Shown: piece by piece, positions 20,947 to 32,289 of the stretch
How positions within the stretch are numbered: position 1 is the stretch's first letter
Layout: every line of letters begins with the position of its first letter
Source of the DNA: Pseudocercospora fijiensis CIRAD86
Lineage: Eukaryota; Ascomycota; Dothideomycetes; Mycosphaerellales; Mycosphaerellaceae
Reading direction: 5' to 3'
Assembly (NCBI RefSeq): GCF_000340215.1
Contig: NW_006921541.1
Coordinates: 429,876-493,875 of the forward strand
Length of the DNA: 64,000 bases
Made by a program: the position numbers and the translations under genes
Notes under the pieces: model-generated
The model's database searches: none
What the model saw: the letters and a program-made list of their open reading frames with translations, nothing else
What the model was told of the DNA's origin: nothing

Positions 20947-23758
20947 ATGCCCACGGAACAGCGCGTTCGTTATGAGCTGACACCCGCCATGATAATGGAA
21001 GCCTTTCTCGACCATAATTGTAAGTTGACAGCCATCCTCTCAACTCGCATCTCCCGCTCACACCTGCGCAGTGATTAAGAAGACCGACGACGAGAACATC
21101 TTCGAGCTCCCCGAACCAGACGAGAATGGCTTCATCGTGAGGCATTACATGTGCGACGACGAGGATGGGAAGCCACTTGGAAACCCACCACCGGAGGTTT
21201 TGAAGCTTCCCCCATACGAGGTGCCCAAGATGCGCAAGACCCAGCCCTACAACCCATACCTTCATTCACACAACGAATTCGAGGACCGCCTGTACTACAT
21301 GCTGAAGTACGAGATCGCAGAGATGGATCGCAATGCCATTCAATCAGACTTCAATCACCTGGCCCTCCCACCTATGTCGCCCGAGCGAGAGCCTCCATAC
21401 ATGATGGAAGTCCGCAAAGAAGTCCAAGAGGCACACCCAGACGCTCGAGGCGCGGTGTTGGGAGAACTGATATATGAGGCAACGAAGAAGCATATCTACG
21501 CCATCCAGCAGGGCGAGGCGGCTCTCGTCAGCGGCGTCCAGGACGAAAGCAGACCAGCACCGACCCAGCAGAATGAGCCGAAATTGAACACCACAACAAC
21601 ACCCAACGAAGTCATCGTCATTGAAGATTCGCCTGTCCAAGCGCACGCCGCGCCTGTTGCTCCCACATATGCTCCGTCATCGGCAAGCGAGAACCCACAA
21701 GATCTCGCTGTGCAGTCTCAACTGGCTTTCGAGGAGCAGCAGCGACAGCAGCATCGACAGCAGCATCAACAGCAGCAGGTCAGAGCTGCAAGCCGGCCTC
21801 CCAGCCAGAACACACAGCGTCCACCGCAAGCTCTGCAAAGGCCGCTACCAGCTGCCAGGGCGGCGACTCCAAAGAATGCTACTGCCAACATGCGCTATGT
21901 CGCTGCCACCACTCCGCACGCACCGCACAAAATTATGAAGAACGTCCCTCAGAACACCGCTCGTCCACAGTCGCGATCATGCGCACCAGCAGTAGGCGCA
22001 GCGTCGGTCAGAGTATACCGCGGCCAGGCACGAGGAGTGCCACAAGCTCTGCACGCTTCTCGATCCATCGACCCGAGACAATTTGAGGCATTGCGCCAAA
22101 TGTACGGTCAGAAACAGCCACCATTGACACAAGCTCAGATGCCCGTCATGCCTGCTGTCACGCCAGGTCACTCCCAGGCAGGGCGTCAGCACATCTCGCA
22201 ATCGCCTGCCATGTCGGGTAAAGCACAATCGCGACATCAGCACATCCAGCGCCAACAGGTGCAGCCAGTCGGTGGAACTCAGACTGTCAACCCTCAGGAC
22301 TTGCAGCGAAAGCCTCAGCAGCATCTCCAACACCAACAGGTGCAGCCAGTCGGTGGAACTCAGACTGTCAACCCTCAGGACTTGCAGCGAAAGCCTCAGC
22401 AGCATCTCCAACACCAACAGGTGCAGCCAGTCGGTGGAACTCAGACTGTCGACCCTCAGGACTTGCTGCGAAAACCTCAGCAGCAAGACACCCGTCAGCT
22501 GCCAAAGCACACCAACCCCGACTTCGCGCTTCAGCAGATGCAAGCGAGTCGACAGCTGCAGACGATTGGTGAGCAGCAGACACCAACTATGCGCCCTAAA
22601 TCGGTCTCAACAGGACGGCAGACGCCAGTGATGCCCCAACACATGGCCCAGACACCAACGGTCTCAACAGGCCGGCAGACTCCAGTGATGCCGCAAAACA
22701 TGGCCGCAATGGGAAGACAGACACCAGCGATGCAGCAAGACGCTGCTGAAATGTGCCAGCAGACTCCCTCAAAGCGCCAGAAGACGTCTTCAACAGGATG
22801 GCAGACACCATTGATGCATCAAAAAACGGCTGTGATGGGTCAGCAGACTCCAACGCGGAATCAGATGCCAGCTGACCAAATCACACCAAGCGGTCGCCAA
22901 ACGCCAGCGATGCAGCAGCAGATTTATCAAGCGCCGGCGATGCAACAGCAGATGCAGTCTGACCAACGAACGCAGATGATGCAGCGTCACACTCAGGCTA
23001 TGCAGAGGAAGACACCAATCGGCCAGCAGACGCCAACGACGGCGCCAATGACGCAGCAACAACTGCAGTCGATGCGACAGCAGATGCCAAATGGCCAGCA
23101 GACACCGATGAAGACACCAGCAATGCAGCGTTCGGTATCGGCCAGCCAGCAAACACCTACGAAGGCACCAGCAGTGCAGCGTGGTACTCCCGCAATGGGA
23201 GTGCAAATGCCAACCGGTCAGCAGACACAAGTCATGCAGCATCAAATGTCGGAAATGTGGCAGCAGATTATGACTGGCGTGCCACAGTATCAGAACGCAG
23301 CGATGCAACAACAGATGGCAATCGGCCAGCAGACACCACTGATGCAACATCAAATGCCGGTCACTCGAGAGGAGATGGCTCTCGTGATGATGCAGCGTCG
23401 GATGCAGGCGCAGGCGCAGGCACAGCAGATGCATCTCGGCCAGCAGACGCCAATGATGCAGCAATATCAGACTCCGGCGATGCAGCACCATCAGACTCCA
23501 GCCATGACCCAGCACACACCGAACGGCCAACACCAACCGCCTATGAAAAAAGCGCACGAGCGTGAAGTCTTGAGGCAGATGATGATGCGTCGGAACAGCA
23601 GCCAACAACAGCAGCTGCAGAATCGACAGCAGTACCAACAGCAGTTTCAACAGCAGCAGTATCAACCACAGCCACAGATCACCACTCCACCACAACCACG
23701 ACTCCCGCAAATGAGCGAAGATGAAATCATGAATCAATTCTTCTCAGACTTGTCATAG
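20947..23758 (+). CDS. Gln/Met/Pro-rich protein, 919 aa, two exons
   Basis: Exon 1 is 20947-21019 and exon 2 is 21072-23758. The 52-bp intron has GTAAGT at its start and CAG at its end and joins the frame exactly (AAT-T|TG-ATT). The ATG at 20947 is preceded by ATCAAA, a good fungal context. The N-terminal ~165 residues are ordered-looking and acidic (DDENIFELPEPDENGFIVRHY) and are probably the conserved part. After that it is low-complexity: a Gln run near residues 247-262, a VIVIEDSP segment (about 205-212) like a SUMO-interacting motif, three 27-residue repeats at about 419-499, and many degenerate GQQTPxMQQ units up to about 840. The C-terminus SEDEIMNQFFSDLS is an acidic/hydrophobic patch like an activation segment. 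A transcriptional or scaffold role is inference. Long ORFs on the other strand are shadows. Confidence 0.8.
21020..21071 (+). other. Spliceosomal intron, 52 bp
   Basis: Donor GTAAGT at 21020 and acceptor GCGCAG ending at 21071. CTCACACC upstream of the acceptor is a weak branch-site candidate. Splicing joins two frames that are otherwise unconnected and provides an ATG for the long downstream frame, which has none nearby. Confidence 0.8.
22253..22495 (+). repeat. 81-bp in-frame coding repeat, three copies
   Basis: Copies start at 22253, 22334 and 22415. The first two look identical over 81 bp and the third differs at a few bases. Each encodes 27 residues with the core QPVGGTQTV then P.DL.RKPQQ.. 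The exact identity and codon-multiple period suggest recent duplication, probably length-variable between strains. Confidence 0.9.
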
Positions 23759-26700
23759 ATTCGAAGGAAGCGATTGGATTGTGGAACCTCTTTCGACTTT
23801 TCATCATCATCAACAGGCGGCAGCTGCAGCGTCCATTCCCGAAATTTTTGTTCAAGCGCGCAAAGGAAAGGCAAGGCGTTGGATGGACATGCGACATGAT
23901 TATCTTCGAGCGGGCGTCGACTGGAATTTTGGGAACGTGCAAAGCCGTTGAATGGACTTTTTTGTATTCGTTATACATGCATGAACGAGCGAGCGGGTAT
24001 CGATGAGTGCGTTGGATTCGGTCGTTAGGCGTTTGGTGGTGTTTGAGATGCAATGCAATGCATATACCAGATTGGACCAGAGTAGATCAGACCGTGACAT
24101 ATTGTTGGGTTTTGTTGTTTGAAAAGGAAAGAAGATTTGTCGATGCTTCTGCTCTCTTCTGCTCTGCTCTGCTCTAGTGTATCCATCGTTTCCAAGGGGT
24201 TGTCATCGTAATACGTAGCGTTGTAGTCTTTCCCACTCCGGTTTTTTGTTTTTCCTCTCTTAGAATTCTTCCTTCCTTCCTCTTTCTACTCTTATCGAAC
24301 TACTCTTCCGATCCTCTTTCTACCTTCCGTCTTCTTCCTTTTTCATCTTTCTATACCCTCCTCCTCCCTCTTTCCCTTTATCAAATCTTACGTAGAATAC
24401 TCCCTCCCTCCCTCCTCTCGATTAAATTCCTTGCAAGAAGAAGAAAAATTCCTTTTTTTTTGGTTTGCCTGTTTTTTGAAAAACGTAAGGAAGGTCCCTC
24501 CTTCCTTCCCTCCCTCCTTATCCATATTAATTCGCTCGCCTCTCTCTCTCTCTCTCTCTCTTCACACCAACACGATTTTTTTTTTATCTTTTAATTTGGC
24601 TCCATTCAGTTTTTTTTTTTTTAAGTATTAAATGTGAAAAAAACCCCCCCGGCAGAAAAAATCTTTCCCCCAACAACGTCAAAGAGTAATACAGAAGCTT
24701 TTTCCACCAAAAGACTGGGAATTATGCTGGAGTCTGTCCATGTGATGTGGGAATATGAGGCCGAGGTCGAGGTCGAGGTGGAGGTGGATTGGGTTGGGTT
24801 GGGGATGAATGAAAAAAAAATTTGAGATGGAGCGGAGGGAGGCGAGATGTTGGATTGGGGGCGGGTTTCGGATTAAGGTAGAATAGGGGAAGGTGGTGTT
24901 GAATGCTTGGATGATGGGGGAACAAAAGTTCGGAGTGTATTGGATTGTGCTGCGCTGGCTTCGGAGGGGATGGAATTGTTTGAGGGCGGTGGCGATTGAA
25001 GGAGGTTCCATTGGTTGTGGATTGCTCGTCGGAGAAGAATGTGTCCCAGAAATTCCATGTCGTGGTCTTCGTGCTTGTCGGTGAAACGTGCCATGACGGT
25101 TGCAGAATTCTCGACAGGTCCGCGATCTTGCAGGAGACGAAAGCTCTGCAAGTTGGGCTCGACGTAAATTTTTCCCTTTCGACATATTTGGCAGCTGCAG
25201 GCATGTGGTCGTTTGGAGTTGTCCTGGGATTGCCTTTGGAAATGGCCAGGTCAGACGTACGAGGCCGGAAGATTTCATCTTTTCGGATTGGGATATTGGC
25301 AAGCAGCGTCATCTGATTTGGGCGTTGCAGTCGAGATATTTATTGTACGCAAGATAGATTTGTTTTCATGTTTTCTTCGTGAGATCAAGTGCTCTCGACA
25401 AAGCTCGTTCAGCTGTAGCATCCGTGGGAGGTGGCGGCGTCGTGCTGGATACATTCTGCGAAAGCAATATTGCAAGCGTTTCTGTTCCTGGAATGCGAGG
25501 TCAAGGCTGTAAAGGTAGTTGGAGTTCTTGAAGATGTTTCAACTGCCCAGATGGCTTGCGATACAGACAGATCACCGTGCTCGATATACTCCTTTCCCAA
25601 AGACGATGTTCGCGAGATAGTACGTCTCAGGCAAATGATGCCCGTCTGTGCTCCAGAGCAGTTTGGTCGTTGATGTGATTTCGAATGCCGGTCAATGATC
25701 TGCTCCTGTCCATCTCGAGACACCCACCATTGGGGGCAGAATTCTCCAAGATCCAGAAAGACGTTATTGGAGGCCATTGCAAGACTTCCAGCTTCTCGGC
25801 TATATGGGTGAGATGAGTGAAGAAGCACGAACAGTACATCCTTGAATGCGCTGATTAACCTGCTGGGTTGGGGTCGAGAATATCGATATCATTGTCATTA
25901 GGACCAGTATGGAATGAAACTGGATCGGTTGGGTACCTGTAATATCCTCTGACCGCGCGGGTTCAGCATTCATGCCGTTGCTCTTGAACACGTACACAAT
26001 GCGGCAGAAAGTCACGTCGAAAGCTTCCAAGCCCAGCCTCCGCAACTTCCGCATCCACGCTCAATCCAGTCCGATATCATAGTACGCTCTCGAAGCCTAC
26101 CACTTCCTTGTCGACGATCGCCGCAGTGATGGTTTGGCTGCGATGAGCGTCGCCCAAGCCTGCTCCTCATCCGCAATTGCTACACCTGCAGGTCGCTTGG
26201 CTTTCTGGTGCCGAGACGAGAGCTGCGACAGCCTCTATGCGCAAAATGCGTTTGCATGGTGTGGTTGTGAATTTTTCGTGCCAGTTTTAGGGCTCAAAGT
26301 CTCCATCCAACCCATCCTCAACCAAGATGGTATGTGTACCCTCCAGACACTTCTTGATAAGAGCATTTGCATTTGTTTCCAATATCTCTTGACGTTCGCG
26401 TCCCAGTGGTGGTCGTAAAGCTGTCCGAGCAGCTCGAGAAATGTGGCAGAGCAGAGCAGAGGTGTGATGATGCAGTGCCTCGCCTCCAGCTTCCTAGGCT
26501 GCGCTCAGTACGTCGGCGGCTTTGGGGGGAGGGCAGGCAGTCGTAGCAAGTTTTGTGTGTGATTGTCGATAATCGGCGTGTTTCGTGTTCGAATTGCCCG
26601 GCATGATTCCACTGGGGCTTGTCCAGGCCAACATCTGACTCAACCACCATCTTGGTACATCGCAGCAGCTGCAACGACTGCCACGTGCATGTTTGAGGCT

Positions 26701-26835
26701 TCCATGGTATAGTTCAGCTCAAGTAAGGTGCAGAGCAGAGCGCAGAGACGCCGTGGTGAAAGTTATCTGTGTGAGAATTTCCCCTGGTTACTGCAGCAGG
26801 TAAGCGCTCCGTATTCGCGAAGACGGAGCTCTATA
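23759..26835. other. Non-RIP DNA with no convincing intact gene
   Basis: Normal base composition. 24240-24630 is strongly pyrimidine-rich (CTTCC runs, a CT run at 24541-24560, T runs), perhaps the 3' region of the Gln-rich gene or a promoter. On the minus strand several short frames could be exons or pseudogene pieces: 24873-25151 (RLLQDRGPVENSATVMARFT), 25409-25828 (139 codons), 25800-26054 (MRKLRRLGLEAFDVTF), and near 26310-26420 (QEILETNANALIKKCLEG). None joined into a credible spliced gene or matched a family I know. Confidence 0.4.
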
Positions 26836-28217
26836 CACACCAGATTGTCAATGAAGAATTCACAACGCAATCTTTGCCCCTACAAGTTCTTTTTAATATA
26901 TCTTTTTATCTAGAGGAGTTATAGCTTAATAATATAGGACAAAGATACTCTAATTTATGTATATTTTTAGAAAATATTAAAATTTCTAGTCGTTGCCTCC
27001 TAAATTAATAAGCTATATAGCTTAAAACTCTAAGTTAGAGATTTTAGAATTTTAGCGTTTTCTTGAGTCTTAATATACTATTTTTAGTAATCTAAAAACT
27101 AGGCCTTATAGTTTTACTTAATAAAAATCTATTTTGAGATTTTTCTCGTAATATAGCTACTATTAGTTCTATAATCTAGAATTTAAAACTTAAATTCTTC
27201 TTAGGTTCCCTTTCGTATATCTTTTTCTTTAGACGAGTTATAGCTTAGTAATATAAGACAAAAATAATCTATTTTCAATCTAGTATTAGAAAATTACTAA
27301 AATTGTTATAGCTATCTACTAGGATTAGCCTAAAATTCTAGAATAAAGATTTTAAGACTTTTGCTTTTTTTAAGCCTTAGTATACTATTTTTAGTAATCT
27401 AAAACCTAAACCTAATAGTTTCACCTAGTAGGAATCTATATTAAAGCTTTTACTTTAAATAAGCTATAAATAGTCTTATAACTTAGAAAAGAATATTCTT
27501 AAGAATTGTAAACTTTAAATTGCTAAGCCTACAATTGTTAAGAATATTCGCTTTAGGATTTTAAGACTAATAGTAAGCGTATTAAAATAAGAATCTCAAA
27601 ATATATTTATACTAGGTAAAACTTTTAGGTCTAGGTTTTAGATTACTAAAAATAGTATACTAAGGCTTAATAAATACTAAAATCTTAAAATCTTTACCTA
27701 AGAGTTTTAGGCTAATCTTAGTATATAGCTATAATAGTTTTAGTTATTTTCTAAAAATACATAAAAGTTAAAGTATATTTGTCTTATATTACTAAGCTAT
27801 AGCTCTTCTAAATAAAAAGATAAACTAACGAGAATATAGTAAGAAAATAATATTCCTTTCTAGATTATATTACTAATAGTTTATATAATAATATATAAAT
27901 TTAGATTTAGATTTCTATAAGATAAAACTATAAGATCTAGATTTTAGATTACTCAAAATAGTATGCTAAGGCCTAAAAAATGCTAAAACTGTTAAACTTC
28001 TAAATTAGACTTTTAGGCTATATAGCCTATAAATTCAATAGGTAACGACTAGAAATTTTATTATTTTCTAAAAATAGATACAAATGAGAGTATTTTTGTT
28101 CTACATTGTTAAGCTATAACTCCTCTATATAAAAAGATATATTAAAAAGAACTTGAAGGAGCAAAGATTGCGTTGTTGTCGCTACGGTCAGAAGTGCTGT
28201 ATTGACAATCTGGTACG
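26836..28217. mobile_element. AT-rich palindromic non-autonomous element with TA flanks
   Basis: The termini are CACACCAGATTGTCAAT (26836) and the reverse complement of CGTACCAGATTGTCAAT (ending 28217); they differ at two positions, both transitions. TA flanks both ends (26834-26835, 28218-28219), as expected for Tc1/mariner/pogo-type target choice. The two halves are inverted repeats of each other over hundreds of bp. A module around AGTTATAGCTTARTAATATA occurs twice forward (about 26917, 27238) and twice inverted (about 27785, 28110). There is no coding frame and G+C is very low, consistent with heavy RIP between the arms. Confidence 0.75.
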
Positions 28218-28571
28218 TATGGGCCTCCCTACGCGAACCTAATATCACATGAAATTCAAACCACCACAGACTGCACAGCATGCTCCGTATAACGACGTGT
28301 CTTGAATCGACTTACATCCGTGGGCTCTCGAGGATTGCCAACCTCGAAGCATGGATGTGAACAAAGGCGACGGAGAACGCGCATCACCGAGGACGATTCG
28401 AGAAGTCTCTTCCCACTAGCGGGACATCTGCCATCATGATAGCCTACGCATCCACGGTGCTCGGCGCGTGTATCGAGCACCAACGCTCGAGATGTCGACA
28501 GAAGTAGGCGTGCGTGGGAATAGTCACGGGGTCTCAAGCGCTTGCGAAAAGAAGTAAGTAGGCCAATAACC
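28218..28571. other. Short non-RIP island
   Basis: Normal composition. A minus-strand ORF at 28256-28537 (93 codons, Arg-rich, no recognisable domain) is not convincing as a gene. The right end carries a 13-bp copy of TAGGCCAATAACC (28559-28571) that recurs at 50783-50795. Confidence 0.4.
28559..28571. repeat. Left copy of 13-bp direct repeat flanking the middle repeat block
   Basis: TAGGCCAATAACC, identical to 50783-50795. An AAGT plus purine context precedes both copies. It may be the target-site duplication of the large element between. Confidence 0.5.
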
Positions 28572-29163
28572 TATCTCGAGACCAGACGAGAATGTTAGCG
28601 ATTCCTACCTTTATATTCTTACCTGCGTTTTATTATTAGACAATTTGCTTTTGCGGAATATAGCGGTCCGCGTCCCGTATATAGACTACTCCGTAGCGGG
28701 CTTAGATAAAAACTATACGAAGCTAAGCAAATTTTTCTACTAATTAGGGCGGGGAATATAGGAATCGCTATTCTCGTCTAGGCCGTTTCTATCGGGATTT
28801 CGACTTCCTATATTAAATATTTGTATAGGAGAATCGCAAAACCCTAGTTTTAATACTAGAACGACTATTTCCTACGGTAAAAATTTCTCTCCGTAGCGGG
28901 AATACTTCTCTCTATATTACTATCTTTTTCCCGAAGTTTCCTAGATACGAAATCGGGTATAAACATATCGTCGTCGTCGTAGCGCCCGCGTCGCGATATA
29001 CGCTAGGTAGATACGACTATATTATCGCGTATTTCTATTATAACTATACCCTCCGCGGCTTTCTAGCCTACTTCTATAGGACTATCTCTATCCTCCGCTA
29101 CGGATAGATATATATCTAGTCGCTCTCCTTCTAGTCTATCTGCCTCCTCCGATCTTTCTAGTA
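28572..29163. other. Left leader of the middle block
   Basis: No persistent frame. CCGTAGCGGG-type words recur (about 28690, 28892) and are found again through the block. It carries the CCGTTTCTATCGGG inverted-repeat arm. Confidence 0.35.
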
Positions 29164-31910
29164 TTCTATCTTATAAGTATCCGGGCAACGGGTCTACCGA
29201 AGAGAAGGACCTAGCGGATCGCCTATAACTAGAAGTAGATAGTATTATAGATAGTAGTAGCGTTAGTAGTAGCGATAACGAGTCGACCCGCTACGTAACT
29301 CGCTAGCCCCGCGCTCGTCGCGATAAAAGATAGCGCTATAAAGAAGTAATACGTAAGATACGGGAAAACAACCTTACTATAGGGAAGGTTATATAGTACT
29401 AGGCTAGTAAACTACGGAGTAAGTCCTATACGTATCGCGTCGGCTAGCTCTCTATTATATTAAATACGGAGCTACGCAAATCGAAGTAGGTTAAGTTATC
29501 TAGTAGTAAGAATAGTAATATTATTTATAAACTCGATTATCTAATTAGAAAGAGCTTATATAGGAAATAGCGGAGGACTCTTCGATCCGCTACGGAGGTA
29601 TCCGAGGCCGTAGCGGGCGACTAGGCCGCTACGCTACTCGAACCTATTAATAGATTCGATAATCAATTCTCCGTCTAGCAGTTTAAGGATATATATAAGG
29701 TTATTCGGGATATTGCTCTAGCGTAGCATTAATTTGCCCGTAGCGTATTAGTTAGGTAGCGCAATAAAGAGCCGGGTAATCTCGATATACGAATATTTAC
29801 CCTTACTACCTTTATCCTCTATACTCGCTCTCGGAACAAATCTAATTAGTTTGTAAAGGCATTCGGTCGGTATCTCCTATTAAATAGCGTAAAGCGGAGG
29901 GCATTAGATATCCTATCGGGGATTAGTTTAATCGCTACGTATATAGTACTATACTATAAGGAGAAGCTTTCTAGGAGCGAGTAGAAGGTAGTTATTTAAT
30001 CGCATTATAGTTAACTCGTACTTATTCTATATAGGAAAGGCTCGTCCGGTTAGCGTATAATGTTATATAGTACGTAGTATACGATAATATTAATTTCTAG
30101 GATACGGTTCGGGATTAGACTATATCTAATTAGTCGGTTATACGCAATCTTACTACGGCGCTGCTAGTGCGCTTTACTCCGTATATTCGCTATCCCGATA
30201 CTAGCCTACGTATTAACGATTTTAAGGCAGATACGCGACTAGACGCTATAGATATCTATAATGCCCCTACGCTTAGAGAAGACGAATAGTCTCGGAAATT
30301 GTCGATATATTATATATACGCGGCGATTATAAGCATCTTCGAAAATAAGCTCGTAACCGTAGTCGAGGACCCTCGGGTTAAGTCGATTGCGTAGTAGCTA
30401 GGACTATGTCTGCTACGGGCCTCTAAAACCGAATTCTACCCGCTTAGTACGATTTACTATAGCGAGAGTACTATCGATAGGAACGCCGCGGTATAAGAGG
30501 ACATTATACTATATAAGCTGCGCCTTAACCTAGTCGCAGACTTCCTTATACAGTTGTAGCTTTTCTACGGAGATTAATAGTCGGTATAGCGTATACGGAG
30601 TAATAAAGGTAAAAATGCTAAAAGTATAAGGCTATTCGAGCGGCGGGATTAGATAATGCCCGTTACGGGACTCTTCTATACCGCTATAAACCTCTATTAT
30701 ATACTAGTTCGCCTTTTCTAGAGTATTAGTTAGGATGCTAGGTCGGAACATAGCCTTTTCTAGGATAAGTAGGCATTTAGTATAAAAGGATTAACCGAGA
30801 AAAAACTAAAATACTAGATACTACATCCCGTTGCGCTTTATAGGTACTCCGTAAGGATTATCGCCTTATTCGTTAACTAGCTATACTATAGCGAATATTT
30901 CCCTACGGATTCACCTCCTAATTTTAGTAAGCTAAGGGCGGTTACACCTACTATAGTAGGTCTTACTACGGATAAATATCTTCAGTTCTTAGTAGCTATA
31001 TATAATAGCTACTTGCGGCTTTTAGTATAGCTAGAAAGAGAATAGAAACGGGTATATAGTATACCTAGGACAAAGCTACTCTTACCGTAGTAGATGCGCC
31101 GGACTCTGTTACGGTTAGAGCCTATCCTATAGGTATAGCCTAGAATCCGCGATCCTACCTAGACTACACTTTATCGGCGACTCTATATAACCGAGCTCTA
31201 GTTAACTCTCCGATATACGACTCGGAATATAGATATTAGTTATATTAAACGTCTCTTGCCGCAGCTCGTAGTAGTATTTTTCGGAGCTAGATAATATAAC
31301 TACGGGCGCGAGATACTGTATCTAATTTAGCTACTTAAGGGCGTATCTCTATATCTCCGTAGCGCGATTCTAGCCGGCGGCGTTGTAAATATAATAGGTA
31401 GGCCTAGGAAAGGGATCGCGGTAGACGAATTGCTCGAACTAATCAATTTACGGTATAAAAATAATATACGAAATTTTAAGAATTCGACGTATAATATAGT
31501 AGAAACATTTAATCGTGTTTTATATACTACTTTCGCTATAATGCAAGTAAATAATGCTTTCGAGGACGAATTCGGGATCCGGAATACTACTAATCATTCC
31601 TATAAGGATACAACTTACGAAATTTAGGGGCTCTCCGCTCGACTCTTTACTATATACCGTAGCGTAGGCGATCGGTAGCGTAGCGTAGATAATCCTTCTA
31701 TTATACCTAACCCGTACTAAGCTAGTATTAATAAAATCTATAAGGAAGTGCAGGATTTCAATACAAAATATCTACGTAAAGGCGTATCTATAGCTATAGC
31801 ATCCGATACAGATTTAGATACTTACGATACGGGACTAGATACGGATTAAAATACAATGTTTGAAAATGTCGAAGATATAATACTAGATATATTAGACCTA
31901 CTAACAGTTT
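29164..31910 (+). pseudogene. DUF6589-like fungal protein, RIP-degraded
   Basis: The plus-strand frames can be followed with TAG/TAA interruptions and at least one frame change. The N-terminal part reads FILYTRSRNKSN*FVKAFGRYL then RRALDILSGISLIATY near 29810-29940, like the start of DUF6589 proteins. The C-terminal part reads VVFFGAR.YNYGREILYL then AILAGGVVNIIGRPRKGIAVDELLEL near 31270-31440, continuing into the open stretch 31430-31627 with KNSTYNIVETFNRVLYTTF, the KNSTHDIE..F pattern of that family. DUF6589 proteins are multicopy in fungi; their biochemical role is unknown to me and they may be transposon-encoded. Length of ~900 codons fits. Confidence 0.65.
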
Positions 31911-32289
31911 AATTATATAACGTCTATTTTAGGAAGTTTTACGCGAAGTTCTAATATTTACTTCGACTTTAGCGGTTGTTTTTTTTTACTATACTACTAT
32001 TATACTCCCGAATCCGTACCCTATATCCGAAAACTCGAACGAACTAGAAGGACGGACATTCGAATAAGAGCTACGGAAGTACTTTAAGCCGCCGCGGATA
32101 AGAGAGTAGTAGCAGAATGCCTTCTATAATTAGATTTATAGTATCTAATAGCTCTACTCGGCCCTCGTATCGCATTATACAATAAGAATAATACTAATAC
32201 TACTCGAGAAACACTATCTATTCTATCGTACCGATACTAAAAGACCTAGAGCCGGTAAAATATTAGAGAAGAAGCAACCTATAGAAGCA
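31911..32289. other. Convergent spacer
   Basis: RIP-mutated, with no followable frame; lies between the 3' ends of the DUF6589-like frame and the minus-strand Gly/Arg-rich frame. Confidence 0.35.

Noticed and set aside
20374..21078. 234-codon plus-strand ORF
   Set aside because: It runs through the leader, the real ATG at 20947 and the intron, ending six bases into exon 2. The composition is pyrimidine-rich leader, not protein-like.
22790..23737. 315-codon minus-strand ORF, Leu/His-rich
   Set aside because: It is the mirror of the Gln/Met repeat codons on the plus strand; its length follows from that composition.
24679..25312. Two overlapping ~200-codon minus-strand ORFs
   Set aside because: They share the same DNA in different frames and are His/Pro/Ser-rich from simple-sequence DNA. 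No domain or credible splice model.
28256..28537. 93-codon minus-strand ORF as a gene
   Set aside because: No domain, Arg/Cys-rich as expected of random GC-rich DNA, no intron or promoter signal.
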